A stretch of DNA of 64,000 bases from Acidovorax delafieldii (GTDB lineage: Bacteria > Pseudomonadota > Gammaproteobacteria > Burkholderiales > Burkholderiaceae_C). Under the pieces are notes generated by a model that did no database searches, was not told where the DNA came from, and saw only the letters and a list, made by a program, of their open reading frames with translations. Below, one piece after another: positions 53,625 to 62,277 of the stretch (its first letter is position 1; the number at the start of each line of letters is the position of its first letter). The stretch is taken from assembly GCF_007993815.1 (NCBI RefSeq), contig NZ_VJWE01000011.1, forward strand, positions 558,001-622,000. The letters are read 5' to 3'. Both the position numbers and the translations under genes were made by a program.

Positions 53625-54545
53625 ATGACGCAACCCCAAGTACTCATCAGCGAAGTCGGCCCGCGCGATGGCCTGCAGTCCGTCAAAGCCACCATGCCCA
53701 CGGCCGACAAGCTGCGCTGGATCGACGCCCTGGTGGCGGCCGGCCTGCGCGAGATCGAAGTCGGCTCCTTCGTGCCCGCCCGCCTGCTGCCCCAGATGGC
53801 CGATGTGGCCGAAGTGGTGCAGCACGCGCTCACCCACCCTGGCATCACCGTGATGGCCCTGGCCCCCAACCTCCGCGGCGCCGAGGCGGCGCTGGCAGCA
53901 GGGGTGCACAAGGTCACCCTTCCGGTATCGGCCAGTGCTGCCCATTCGCTGGCCAATGTGCGCAAGACGCGCGAGGCCATGGTCGAGGAGGTGCGCGCCG
54001 TGGCACAGCTGCGTAACGCGCAGGCGCCCGGCGTGCTGGTGGAGGTGGGGTTGTCCACCGCCTTTGGCTGCACGCTGCAGGGCTTGGTGCCCGAGGACGA
54101 TGTGATCTGGCTCGCAGGCTTGTGCGCCGAGGCCGGTGCCGACGAGGTGGGCCTGTCGGACACCACCGGCATGGCCAACCCGGCGCAGGTGCGCCGCCTG
54201 TTCACGCGCCTGCGCGCCGAGCTGGGTGCCAAGGCCGGTGCGGCCCACATGCACAACACCCGCGGCCTGGGCCTGGCCAACTGCCTGGCGGCCTACGACG
54301 TGGGGGTGCGCACCTTTGATGCGTCGCTGGGCGGCCTGGGCGGCTGCCCCTATGCGCCGGGCGCGTCGGGCAACGTGGTGACCGAAGACCTGGTGTTCAT
54401 GTTCGAAGCCATGGGCATTGCCACGGGGGTGGACCTGGAGCGCCTGATGGCCGCCCGCGTGCCGCTGCAGGCGGGGCTGCCGGGCGAGCCGGTCTACGGC
54501 ATGACGCCGGAAGTGGGGCTGCCCAAGGGGTGGGTCCAGCGTTAG
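53625..54545 (+). CDS. Hydroxymethylglutaryl-CoA lyase
   Basis: A 306-residue TIM-barrel lyase of the HMGL/DRE-metallolyase family. VGPRDGLQ holds the catalytic Arg-Asp, AHMHNTRGLGLANCLAAYDV the His-x-His metal site, and GLGGCPYAPGASGNVVTEDL the signature cysteine loop. It cleaves HMG-CoA to acetyl-CoA and acetoacetate in leucine catabolism. No other leucine genes are adjacent. A strong terminator follows. Confidence 0.92.
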   Translation: MTQPQVLISEVGPRDGLQSVKATMPTADKLRWIDALVAAGLREIEVGSFVPARLLPQMADVAEVVQHALTHPGITVMALAPNLRGAEAALAAGVHKVTLPVSASAAHSLANVRKTREAMVEEVRAVAQLRNAQAPGVLVEVGLSTAFGCTLQGLVPEDDVIWLAGLCAEAGADEVGLSDTTGMANPAQVRRLFTRLRAELGAKAGAAHMHNTRGLGLANCLAAYDVGVRTFDASLGGLGGCPYAPGASGNVVTEDLVFMFEAMGIATGVDLERLMAARVPLQAGLPGEPVYGMTPEVGLPKGWVQR

Positions 54546-54557
54546 GCGCCTCTGCCC

Positions 54558-54595
54558 CCAAAGAAAAAGGCGACCGAGGTCGCCTTTTTCTTTGG
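54558..54595. terminator. Bidirectional intrinsic terminator
   Basis: CCAAAGAAAAAGGCGACC, loop GA, then the exact complement GGTCGCCTTTTTCTTTGG: 18 perfect pairs with T-runs on both strands. It separates the convergent HMG-CoA lyase and acyl-CoA-binding protein genes. Confidence 0.93.
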
Positions 54596-54608
54596 AAGGA
54601 GCTCCGTA

Positions 54609-54863
54609 TCAGCTCAGCGACGTGATCAGGTCCACATACTGCTGCTTGGCCTCATCGGCGCCCGTGCCCTTGAGCTTTTCCCAGGCGTCCCACTTGGCAC
54701 GGCCCACCATGTCGGAGAAGCTGGGCTTCTTCTCGGTGTTGTCGCCGGCGGTGGCTTGCTTGTACAGCGCGTAGATCTTGAGCAGCGTGGCGTTGTCGGG
54801 ACGCTCGCTCAGGTTCTTGGAATTGGCCACGGCGGCTTCGAAGGTGGCATTGAGGTCGGCCAT
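54609..54863 (-). CDS. Acyl-CoA-binding protein
   Basis: An 84-residue protein with the complete ACBP fold: MADLNATFEAAVANSKNL, then LLKIYALYKQATAGDN (Tyr and Lys that bind the CoA ester) and RAKWDAWEKLKGTGADEAKQ. ACBPs carry medium and long-chain acyl-CoA and are common in eukaryotes, patchy in bacteria. AAGGAG precedes the ATG. It is divergent from the WS/DGAT acyltransferase, which uses acyl-CoA, so the two may work together. Confidence 0.93.
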   Translation of the reverse strand: MADLNATFEAAVANSKNLSERPDNATLLKIYALYKQATAGDNTEKKPSFSDMVGRAKWDAWEKLKGTGADEAKQQYVDLITSLS

Positions 54864-55012
54864 GTGGGTGTGCTCCTTGGGATGTGTGGGGGGAGGGAAA
54901 GAACGGTGTCGGCAAGGGTTTGCTGCGTTGTATCTTACGGGCTGAGCACGGCCCGGGGCCGCTCAATCCATAGAGGCAAGCCCCCAAAAATCAAACAATA
55001 GGTGTACATCTG

Positions 55013-56647
55013 ATGGTGACCCGCATTCCAGCCCCCCGCAAAGCCGCCCCCGGCCTCAGCACGAGCCCCCTGCGCACCATGCGCGACCAGGCGCCTGAGG
55101 TGGCACGCAAGGCCGCCCAGGCCCTGCCCCCCGCAGCCCGCAAGGCCGCCACCGTGGTGCAGAAGAACGTGCGCCGCGCGGCCACCGGCATGCTGGGCCT
55201 GTCGGGCGAACGCATGAGCAAGGTCGATACCGCCTGGCTGCGCATGGATTCGCACAGCAACCTGATGATGATCAACGGCGTGTGGACCCTGTCACCCGGC
55301 ATCACCTGGGAGGCCTTGTGCGAACGCGTACAGCAGCGCCTGCTGCAGTACCCGCGCTTTCGCCAGCGGGTGGTGGAAGATGCCGCAGGCGCCACCTGGG
55401 TGGAGGACCGCAACTTCGACATCGCTGCGCATGTGCTGCGCGAAAAGCTGCCCCACCGCACAGGCCACAGCATGCAGCGCGCACTGCAGGACCGCGTGGG
55501 CGAACTCGCCATGCAGCCGCTCGATACACGCCGCCCGCTGTGGCAAATGCACCTGATCGAAGACTTTGTGGGTGATGACGGCGCGAAAGGCAGCGCGCTC
55601 ATCGTGCGCATCCACCACTGCATTGCCGACGGCATTGCACTCATCTCGGTGACCATGTCGCTGGTGGACGGCGGCTCGGAGCCCCCCAAGCGCAAGGCGC
55701 GGGCAGACAAGGAAGCCGCCACCGCCGAGGACTGGATCGCCGACGCACTCATCAAGCCCTTCACCGGCCTCACCGTCAAGGCCCTGGACCTGGCGGGCGA
55801 CAGCGCCGCCAAGTCGTTGCAGATGCTGGGAGACCCGGAAAAGGCCATGCACCACGGGCTGACCGGCACCATGGACATGGCCCGCGTGGCCTACCAGCTC
55901 GTCAGCGATGCGGCAGCATTGGCGCTGATGCCTGACGACTCCCCCACGCGCCTGAAGGGCCAGCCCGGTAGCGCCAAGCGCGTGGCCTGGTGCCCACCGA
56001 TTCCGCTCGAAGAGGTCAAGGCCATCGGCAAAGCACTCAACTGCTCCATCAACGATGTGTTGCTGTCGTGCGTGGCGGGCGCCATCGGCGGCTACCTGCG
56101 CAGCCAGGGCGACGACCCCACGGGCCAGGAGATCCGCGCCATGATTCCGGTCAACCTACGCCCCATGGAAGAGGCCTGGAAGCTGGGCAACCGCTTTGGC
56201 CTGGTGCCGCTGGTGCTGCCCATCGGCGTGGCCAACCCAGTCGAGCGCGTGTACGAAGTGCGCAAGCGCATGAACGCGCTCAAGGGCAGCACCCAGCCCA
56301 TCCTGGCGTTTGCCATGCTCGCCGTGGCAGGCCTGATGATCAAGCCCGCGCAGGACGCACTGCTCAACCTGTTTGGCCGCAAGACCACGGCGGTGATGAC
56401 CAACGTGCCCGGCCCCAAGGAGCAGCTCACGCTGTGCGGCGCACGCGTCACGCAGTGCATGTTCTGGGTACCGCAGTCGGGTGACATCGGCCTGGGGGTC
56501 TCCATCCTCAGCTACGGCGGCGGCGTACAGTTTGGCGTGATCACCGACACCACCCTGTGCCCCGAGCCGCAGCAGATCATTGATGCCTTTGCGCCCGAGT
56601 TCGACCAGCTGTCGCTGCTCACGCTGATGCTGCCGTGGGGCGACTGA
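55013..56647 (+). CDS. Wax ester synthase / diacylglycerol acyltransferase (WS/DGAT)
   Basis: A 544-residue acyltransferase. RIHHCIADGIALI holds the HHxxxDG catalytic motif. The C-terminal DUF1298 part has NDVLLSCVAGAIGGYL, MIPVNLRP and MTNVPGPKEQLTLCG. These enzymes make wax esters or triacylglycerol from acyl-CoA at the membrane. Typical members begin near MSKVDTAWLRM (residue ~68 here); the preceding residues are a basic, Ala-rich, probably amphipathic extension. ATG 55013 lacks a clear ribosome binding site, so a shorter start cannot be excluded. Confidence 0.9.
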   Translation: MVTRIPAPRKAAPGLSTSPLRTMRDQAPEVARKAAQALPPAARKAATVVQKNVRRAATGMLGLSGERMSKVDTAWLRMDSHSNLMMINGVWTLSPGITWEALCERVQQRLLQYPRFRQRVVEDAAGATWVEDRNFDIAAHVLREKLPHRTGHSMQRALQDRVGELAMQPLDTRRPLWQMHLIEDFVGDDGAKGSALIVRIHHCIADGIALISVTMSLVDGGSEPPKRKARADKEAATAEDWIADALIKPFTGLTVKALDLAGDSAAKSLQMLGDPEKAMHHGLTGTMDMARVAYQLVSDAAALALMPDDSPTRLKGQPGSAKRVAWCPPIPLEEVKAIGKALNCSINDVLLSCVAGAIGGYLRSQGDDPTGQEIRAMIPVNLRPMEEAWKLGNRFGLVPLVLPIGVANPVERVYEVRKRMNALKGSTQPILAFAMLAVAGLMIKPAQDALLNLFGRKTTAVMTNVPGPKEQLTLCGARVTQCMFWVPQSGDIGLGVSILSYGGGVQFGVITDTTLCPEPQQIIDAFAPEFDQLSLLTLMLPWGD

Positions 56648-57237
56648 ACGCATCTGCGTTGCCAGAGCCACCACGCTGCGTGCGTCTCGGGTGGGTGGTG
56701 GCCTTGCTGCTGTCTGCGGGTGGGGCACACGCGGCCGTGGAGGAAGAAAGCACCCAGCGGCCCTACGTGGTGCGCGCCCAGCCCGGAGAGACACTGCGCG
56801 ATGCCCTGCATGCTGCAACCCCCATTTCGGTGGGTGGACAGCGCTTTCATGGCTACACCCGCTGGAACGTGCGCTGGACCTTCCGCTGGTGGCGCGAGGC
56901 CTCGGGCCGCTGTGCGATCACCGAAGTCAACACCCGGCTGCGCACCGAAGTGCAGCTGCCCGACCTGCAGGCCGCCAGCCCTTCGCAGCAGGCGGTTTTT
57001 GACCGCTATTTGCAGGCGCTGTCCCACCACGAGCAAGGCCATGTGCAGATCGGGCGCGACGCAGCGCAGGCCATTGACCAGGCCATCCGCCAGATGCCCG
57101 CAGCGCCCGACTGCGCCACGCTGGAGCGCGAAGCCAACGCCTTGGGCCACCGGCTGCTGCAGGACCACGTGGCGCGCGAGAAGCAGTACGACCAGCGCAC
57201 CCGCCACGGAGCCACACAAGGCGCGCGACTGGACTGA
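56635..57237 (+). CDS. DUF922 secreted zinc-protease-like protein
   Basis: A 200-residue exported protein starting at GTG 56635, which overlaps the acyltransferase gene by 13 bases. It has a signal peptide core VRLGWVVALLLSAGG with cleavage near AHA. The DUF922 domain has TRWNVRWTFRWWREASGRC, then LSHHEQGHVQIG with HExxH. It is probably a periplasmic metallopeptidase; the target is unknown. The start is uncertain because no ribosome binding site is seen. Confidence 0.75.
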   Translation: MGRLNASALPEPPRCVRLGWVVALLLSAGGAHAAVEEESTQRPYVVRAQPGETLRDALHAATPISVGGQRFHGYTRWNVRWTFRWWREASGRCAITEVNTRLRTEVQLPDLQAASPSQQAVFDRYLQALSHHEQGHVQIGRDAAQAIDQAIRQMPAAPDCATLEREANALGHRLLQDHVAREKQYDQRTRHGATQGARLD

Positions 57238-57289
57238 CCGCCCGGTCGACCACCAGGAGCGTTCCCATCTTTTCTATCGACCGACAGGC

Positions 57290-57898
57290 TCACCCCTTGC
57301 GCTGAGGAGGCGCCGCCACCAACGCATCCGTCAGGCGGGACACTGCGGCCACCACCGCGGCGACAGGTTCGCCCATCTGCGCACGCACGATGGCGCCCTC
57401 CACCACCAGGGTGAGCGCCTGCGCGTCCTGCGCACGGTGGGAAGGCGCTGGCAACAAGGCAGCCAGCAACGCCGTCATGTCGCGCTTGTGGCGCTGCGCA
57501 ATCTCCAGCACCTCCGGCACGGTGTCTCCCAGCTCGCTCACGCTGTTGATGAAGGCACAGCCCCGAAAGTGCTTGCTGCCCAACCATTCCGCCAGGGCAG
57601 GCGCCAATGCCCGCGTGCGATCCGCCCCTGAGGGCAGCGCGTGCGCATGGCGCTGCAGCGCGTCGGCGAACCAGCCCATCCAGCCCGCGTGCCGGTACTC
57701 CAGATACGCACAGATGAGCGCGTTCTTGCTCGGGAAATGCCGGTAGAAGGTCACCTTGGTCACGCCAGACTCCGCAATCACCCGGTCGATGCCCGTGGCG
57801 CGGATGCCATCCCGGTAGAACAGCGCGTGCGCCGTGTGCAGCAGGCGGTCTCGGGCGGGCAGGTCTTGCCAGCCGACAGGGAGAGGATCAAAGGTCAT
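57290..57898 (-). CDS. TetR-family regulator
   Basis: A 202-residue TetR protein: [20 protein letters not shown], then [20 protein letters not shown] as the helix-turn-helix, and a ligand domain with [18 protein letters not shown]. It is divergent from the DUF1348 gene. Two matching palindromes (57908-57925, 57944-57961) lie just upstream of its start and are very probably its operators. Confidence 0.92.
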   Translation of the reverse strand: MTFDPLPVGWQDLPARDRLLHTAHALFYRDGIRATGIDRVIAESGVTKVTFYRHFPSKNALICAYLEYRHAGWMGWFADALQRHAHALPSGADRTRALAPALAEWLGSKHFRGCAFINSVSELGDTVPEVLEIAQRHKRDMTALLAALLPAPSHRAQDAQALTLVVEGAIVRAQMGEPVAAVVAAVSRLTDALVAAPPQRKG

Positions 57899-57907
57899 TC
57901 GCTCATT

Positions 57908-57925
57908 GTAGACAAGTCTGTCTAC
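57908..57925. promoter_or_regulatory. TetR operator, site 1
   Basis: GTAGACAA-GT-CTGTCTAC, 7 of 8 arm pairs. It lies 9 bases from the TetR start codon and 36 bases from the identical-type site 2, on nearly the same face of the helix. Confidence 0.8.
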
Positions 57926-57943
57926 ATGGCTTTATGATGGCAC

Positions 57944-57961
57944 GTAGACAGACCTGTCTAC
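57944..57961. promoter_or_regulatory. TetR operator, site 2
   Basis: GTAGACAG-AC-CTGTCTAC, a perfect 8-base-arm palindrome. It lies 26 bases ahead of the DUF1348 gene and shares GTAGACA/TGTCTAC with site 1. The two sites together would control both divergent genes. Confidence 0.85.
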
Positions 57962-57987
57962 ATCAATCCTTCACCGTCGAGGTTCCC

Positions 57988-58455
57988 ATGGAAACACGCC
58001 CGCCTTTGCCCCCCTTTACCCAACACACCGCCGTCCAGAAAGTGCGCCTAGCCGAAGACGGCTGGAACTCGCGCGACCCTGCACGCGTGGCCCTGGCCTA
58101 CACAGAGGACACGCGCTGGCGCAACCGCACCGAGTTCCCCGTGGGCCGCGAGGCCGCCCGGCTGTTGCTGGAGCGCAAGTGGGCACGCGAACTGGACTAC
58201 CGCCTCATCAAGGAGCTGTGGGCGTTCAGCGGCCACCGCATCGCCGTGCGGTTTGCCTACGAATGGCATGACGACGCAGGCCAGTGGTACCGCAGCTATG
58301 GCAACGAGAACTGGGAGTTCAACGACGCAGGCCTGATGGCCGTGCGCCACGCCAGCATCAACGACCACCCCATCCAGGCCGCGGACCGGCTGTTCTTCTG
58401 GCCGCTGGGGCGCCGGCCGGACGACCATCCGGGGCTGAGCGACCTGGGCCTTTAA
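57988..58455 (+). CDS. DUF1348 / NTF2-like protein
   Basis: A 155-residue protein of the SnoaL/NTF2-like fold, DUF1348 group: [54 protein letters not shown] and INDHPI. The biochemical role is unknown; members often sit next to a TetR regulator and are induced by small molecules. ATG 57988 follows CGAGG and matches family length. Confidence 0.88.
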   Translation: METRPPLPPFTQHTAVQKVRLAEDGWNSRDPARVALAYTEDTRWRNRTEFPVGREAARLLLERKWARELDYRLIKELWAFSGHRIAVRFAYEWHDDAGQWYRSYGNENWEFNDAGLMAVRHASINDHPIQAADRLFFWPLGRRPDDHPGLSDLGL

Positions 58456-58488
58456 GAATCGGCTGCCAGCCAGGGGAACGGCAAGCGC

Positions 58489-59436
58489 TCAGGCCTGCGG
58501 TGCCACCTGCGCCACCGCCAGTTCCCACAAGGACTCGGCCACTGGCGACATCTCGGCGCGCTGGCGGTACAGGCGGATCTGCACCGGCACGTTCCAGTCG
58601 GCGCCACCGGCAGCCACCAGCGTGCCGGCGCGCAACTCGTCGGCAATCAGGCTTTCGGGCAGCCAGGCCACGCCCCGCCCTTCCTGGGCAAGGGTCTTGA
58701 GCAACACCGCGTGGTGCGCGGTGAACACCACCGCCACCGGGCCGTCAGCACCGTCAGCAAACACCCCGCGCATGCGGGCCCGCATGATGCGGCCCAGGCC
58801 CGACGCCTCGCTGTAGGCCAGCACGGGCACCGGGGCCTGCTGGCCCAGCGCATGCAGCGCCTGGCCTGCTGCGCCGCCGGGCTGTGGCGCACTGACTGGC
58901 AGCAGCCGGTCGTCCGCCAGGCGGCACATCGGGTACTGCGCCTCGTCCAGGCGCCCCGGCACCTCGGCGTGGCCATGGCACAGCACAAACTGCACACGCC
59001 GCTGGAGCATCAGGTCTTCGCAGGCCTGCGAGCTGTCGGACATGGTCTGGATAGGCCCCAGCCGCAGCCGGGCCTCCATGCCCACCAGCCAGCGCGGAAA
59101 GAACGTGAGCGAAAGCACGTGCGTGGCCGCAAAGCGCAGGCTGGCAGCCGCCAGGTCGTGTGCAGCACGGGCCTTGATGCGGGCAGCCTCCAGATTGGCC
59201 AAGATGGTTTCGAGCAGCGGCAGAAAGCGCTGGCCTGCCGCCGTGAGCGCCGCGGGATGGGCACTGCGGTCGAACAGCTCCACGCCCACCCAGTCTTCCA
59301 GTGCGCGGATATGGCGGCTGAAGGCGGGCTGGGCAATGGCGCGGGCCTCCGCCGCGCGCGAGAAATTGCCCGTCTCGGCCAGGGCGAGGAAATCCTCCAG
59401 CCATTCCAGGTCCAGGGGTCGATTGCCGGGTCCCAT
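58489..59436 (-). CDS. LysR-family regulator
   Basis: A 315-residue LTTR: winged helix near residues 9-65 (WLEDFLALAETGNFSRAAEA, AIAQPAFSRHIRALEDWVGV) and a periplasmic-binding-like effector domain. It is divergent from a DapA-family aldolase/Bug/SDR/tartrate dehydratase cluster and is its likely regulator. The 118-base gap includes GTTGTATGCGATTCGAGTAT, which could hold an LTTR T-N11-A site, but the match is weak. Confidence 0.92.
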   Translation of the reverse strand: MGPGNRPLDLEWLEDFLALAETGNFSRAAEARAIAQPAFSRHIRALEDWVGVELFDRSAHPAALTAAGQRFLPLLETILANLEAARIKARAAHDLAAASLRFAATHVLSLTFFPRWLVGMEARLRLGPIQTMSDSSQACEDLMLQRRVQFVLCHGHAEVPGRLDEAQYPMCRLADDRLLPVSAPQPGGAAGQALHALGQQAPVPVLAYSEASGLGRIMRARMRGVFADGADGPVAVVFTAHHAVLLKTLAQEGRGVAWLPESLIADELRAGTLVAAGGADWNVPVQIRLYRQRAEMSPVAESLWELAVAQVAPQA

Positions 59437-59554
59437 GTGTCTCCGCGATGGATCGGTAGATAGTTGTATGCGATTCGAGTATTGGACCGCTGCAGCATGG
59501 CGCGGAATGATCCACCCCGTTGTTCACCAGCTTTTCCAACGGAGACAAGAAAGC

Positions 59555-60493
59555 ATGCCTGCCATCTCGAATTATCGCGGGATCACCCCCGCCATCTCGT
59601 GCCCCTTCACCCCCGACCACCGCATCGACGAGCCCGCGCTGCGCAAGCTCGCCGCCTGGCTGGCGGGCCACGAGGGCGTGGTGGCCGTCATGACCAACGG
59701 CCACACCGGCGAGGTGTTCTCCCTCACACCGGCTGAACGCGCCGAGGTCACCCGCATCGTGGCCGACGAACTCAAGGGGCGCATGCCTGTCATTTCGTCC
59801 ATCGTCTGCGAAGGCCTGGCCGACGCGGCCGACCATGCCCGCGCTGCCGTCGAGGCTGGTGCCGTGGCGCTGGACGTGATGCCCCCGCACCACTGGCTGC
59901 GCTTTGGCTTCACGCCCGGCCACGCACTGCAGTACTTCGAGGCCATCCACAAGGCGGCGCCCAACGCCGATCTGGTCTGCCACGTCTACCCGGCCTGGAC
60001 GCGTGCCTCGTACTCGTCGCAGCTGCTGGCCGACCTGGCCCGGTTGCCCTACCTGCAGGCCTTCAAGGTGGGCCAGCGCGACATGAACAAGTACGCCCGC
60101 GACATCCAGGCGATCCGCGAGGCCGACGCGTCCAAGGCCATCCTGACCTGCCACGACGAGTACCTGCTGGCCTCGATGGTGCAGGGCGTGGACGGCGCGC
60201 TGGTGGGCTTTGCCACCTTCATCCACCAGCTCATCATCGATCTGTGGAATGCGGTGAAGGCCGGCGACTTGAAGAAAGCCATGGCGGTGCAGGCTGTCAT
60301 CACGCCCCTGAAGGACGCGGTGTATGGCGGCGGCGAGCCCACTGGCGAGGCCCACGCCCGCATGAAGGGTGGCATGTACCTGGCAGGCGTGATCGACGAC
60401 GCCACCGTGCGCCCACCGACCGAGGCGCCCAACGCCAAGGAGTTCGAAGCGCTGCGCGCTGCGGTGAAGCAGGCCGGCCTGCTCAAGCGCTGA
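59555..60493 (+). CDS. Dihydrodipicolinate synthase-family aldolase/dehydratase
   Basis: A 312-residue class I TIM-barrel enzyme of the DapA family. The Schiff-base Lys171 (LQAFKVGQRD) and the Tyr145 (CHVYPAWT) are present. The usual GGTTGE loop reads TNGHTGE, so it is not a true lysine-pathway DapA. Relatives act on 2-keto acids such as 2-keto-3-deoxy-sugar acids or hydroxy-oxoglutarates. GGAGAC precedes ATG 59555. In this cluster it probably handles a sugar-acid or aldarate-derived keto acid. Confidence 0.87.
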   Translation: MPAISNYRGITPAISCPFTPDHRIDEPALRKLAAWLAGHEGVVAVMTNGHTGEVFSLTPAERAEVTRIVADELKGRMPVISSIVCEGLADAADHARAAVEAGAVALDVMPPHHWLRFGFTPGHALQYFEAIHKAAPNADLVCHVYPAWTRASYSSQLLADLARLPYLQAFKVGQRDMNKYARDIQAIREADASKAILTCHDEYLLASMVQGVDGALVGFATFIHQLIIDLWNAVKAGDLKKAMAVQAVITPLKDAVYGGGEPTGEAHARMKGGMYLAGVIDDATVRPPTEAPNAKEFEALRAAVKQAGLLKR

Positions 60494-60574
60494 GCGGTCC
60501 CTGCGAGGCGCGGGGGATTTTGAGTCCCCCGCGCCTCATTGCACACAAGAAAACCGACAAGGAGACAAGACACC

Positions 60575-61537
60575 ATGCAACGCCACCTTTTCATTCGCGC
60601 CGCCCTGGGTTTAGCCACACTCGCGATGGCGGCCAGCAGCTTTGCGCAGGCTTACCCCGCCAAGCCCATCCGGATGGTCATCCCCTTTCCGCCAGGCGGC
60701 ACGCTCGACACCGTGGGCCGCATGCTCGCGCAAAAGCTGGGCGACCAGATGGGCCAGAACTTCATCGTCGAGAACAAGGCGGGCGGCAACGGCGTGATCG
60801 GCGGCGACGTGGTGGCCAAGGCACCGGCCGACGGCTACACGCTGCTGTTCAACGCATCCACCTTCACCACGGCGCCCATGACCATGAAGTCCGTGCCCTA
60901 CGGCGTGGTCAAGGACTTCACGCCCGTGGCGCTGGTGGCCAAGGCCCCGTTGTCGGTGGCCATCAACAAGAACCTGCCGGTCACCGACATCAAGTCGCTG
61001 ATGGCCTACGCCAAAGCCAACCCCGGCAAGATGACCTTCGCCGTGGGCTCCATCGGGTCGGCCGGGCACCTCTCGACCGAACTGCTCAAGCGCGCAGGCA
61101 ACCTCGACTACCTGATCGTGCCCTACAAGGGCACGGCGCCTGCGTTCCAGGACCTGATCGGCGGGCAGATCGACGGGTTCATCGACCCCATCCTGGGATC
61201 TCTGCAGTACCACAAGAGCGGCATGCTGCGCGTGGTGGCCGTCACCTCCGCCCAGCGCGCCGCGAGCTTGCCCGACGTGCCCACGGTGGGCGAGACGATT
61301 CCGGGCTACGAGTTCTACAGCTGGTATGGCCTGTGGGGCCCGGCCAAGCTGCCGGCGGACATCACCCAGCGGCTGAACACCGAGGTGAACAAGGCACTGG
61401 CCGAGATGACGCCCAAGCTCAAGGAGCAAGGGCTGCTGACCACACCGGGCAGCGTGGAGGATTTTGCGAAGTTCCAGCGCAGCGACATGGAGCGCTCGCA
61501 GAAGATCGTCACCGAAGGGAACATCCGTGTCGAGTAA
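60575..61537 (+). CDS. Bug/TctC-family periplasmic solute receptor
   Basis: A 320-residue receptor with a Sec signal (MQRHLFIRAALGLATLAMAA, cleavage after SFAQA). Bug motifs: IRMVIPFPPGGTLDTVGRML, FIVENKAGGNGVIGGDVVA, APADGYTLLF and VPYKGTAPAFQDLIGGQID. It lies between the aldolase and the SDR, so its ligand is probably the sugar-type acid degraded by this cluster. AAGGAGACAAGA precedes the ATG. No TctAB partner is present. Confidence 0.92.
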   Translation: MQRHLFIRAALGLATLAMAASSFAQAYPAKPIRMVIPFPPGGTLDTVGRMLAQKLGDQMGQNFIVENKAGGNGVIGGDVVAKAPADGYTLLFNASTFTTAPMTMKSVPYGVVKDFTPVALVAKAPLSVAINKNLPVTDIKSLMAYAKANPGKMTFAVGSIGSAGHLSTELLKRAGNLDYLIVPYKGTAPAFQDLIGGQIDGFIDPILGSLQYHKSGMLRVVAVTSAQRAASLPDVPTVGETIPGYEFYSWYGLWGPAKLPADITQRLNTEVNKALAEMTPKLKEQGLLTTPGSVEDFAKFQRSDMERSQKIVTEGNIRVE

Positions 61538-62225
61538 TACCCGCCACGCCATCGTCACCGGTAGCAGCAGCGGCATAGGCCGCAGCATCGTCGAGTCGCT
61601 GCTGGCCGGCGGCTGGCGCGTGACGGGCCTGGATGTGGCCCAGGCGACGGTCGTTCACCCCTCGTTCACCCATACACCGGCCAACCTGGCCGATGGCGCA
61701 GACATTGCCCGCGTGGCCGCTGCACTGCCCGGCGTGGACGCGCTGGTCCATGCGGCCGGCGTGCTGCGCGTGGGGCCGCTGGGCCAGCTCGACCATGCGG
61801 GCGGCGAGCTGATGTGGCGCCTGCATGTGGATGCCGCCACCCGGCTGGCCGATGCCATCGTGCCCGGCATGGCCCAGTGCGGTCAGGGGCGCGTGGTGTT
61901 CATTGGCAGCCGCGTGGCGCAGGGCATGGCCGGGCGCGGTCAGTACGCCGCGACCAAGGCCGCGCTGATTGCACTGGCGCGCAGCTGGGCCGCCGAGGTG
62001 GCCGCGCAGGGCGTGACGGTGAATGTCGTCTCGCCCGCAGCCACCGCCACCGGCATGCTGAACGACCCCGCCCGCCAGGGCAGTGCACCGCGCCTGCCGC
62101 CCATCGGCCGCCTGATCGAGCCTGCCGAGATTGCCGCACTGGTGGGCTTTCTTCTGTCTGAATCTGCCGCCGCCATCACGGGGCAGGACATCGCGATCTG
62201 CGGGGGCTCTTCGCTCGCCCGCTGA
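61527..62225 (+). CDS. SDR-family oxidoreductase
   Basis: A 232-residue short-chain dehydrogenase: VTGSSSGIGRSIVESLLAGG (TGxxxGxG NAD(P) site), then FIGSRVAQ and QYAATKAALIALA (YxxxK catalytic pair), and VNVVSPAATATGMLND. GTG 61527 overlaps the Bug gene by 11 bases and follows AAGGGA. In this cluster it would oxidise a hydroxy acid or reduce a keto acid from tartrate-like substrates. Confidence 0.9.
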   Translation: MSSNTRHAIVTGSSSGIGRSIVESLLAGGWRVTGLDVAQATVVHPSFTHTPANLADGADIARVAAALPGVDALVHAAGVLRVGPLGQLDHAGGELMWRLHVDAATRLADAIVPGMAQCGQGRVVFIGSRVAQGMAGRGQYAATKAALIALARSWAAEVAAQGVTVNVVSPAATATGMLNDPARQGSAPRLPPIGRLIEPAEIAALVGFLLSESAAAITGQDIAICGGSSLAR

Positions 62226-62277
62226 TCTTTCCTTTTGATCCCGCCCCTTTCCCTCTTTGCCAACCAACGCGACCACC

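Noticed and set aside
59437-59554. LysR-type T-N11-A operator in the LysR/aldolase gap
   Set aside because: A loose match exists near GTTGTATGCGATTCGAGTAT, but such short degenerate motifs occur by chance; not called as a feature.
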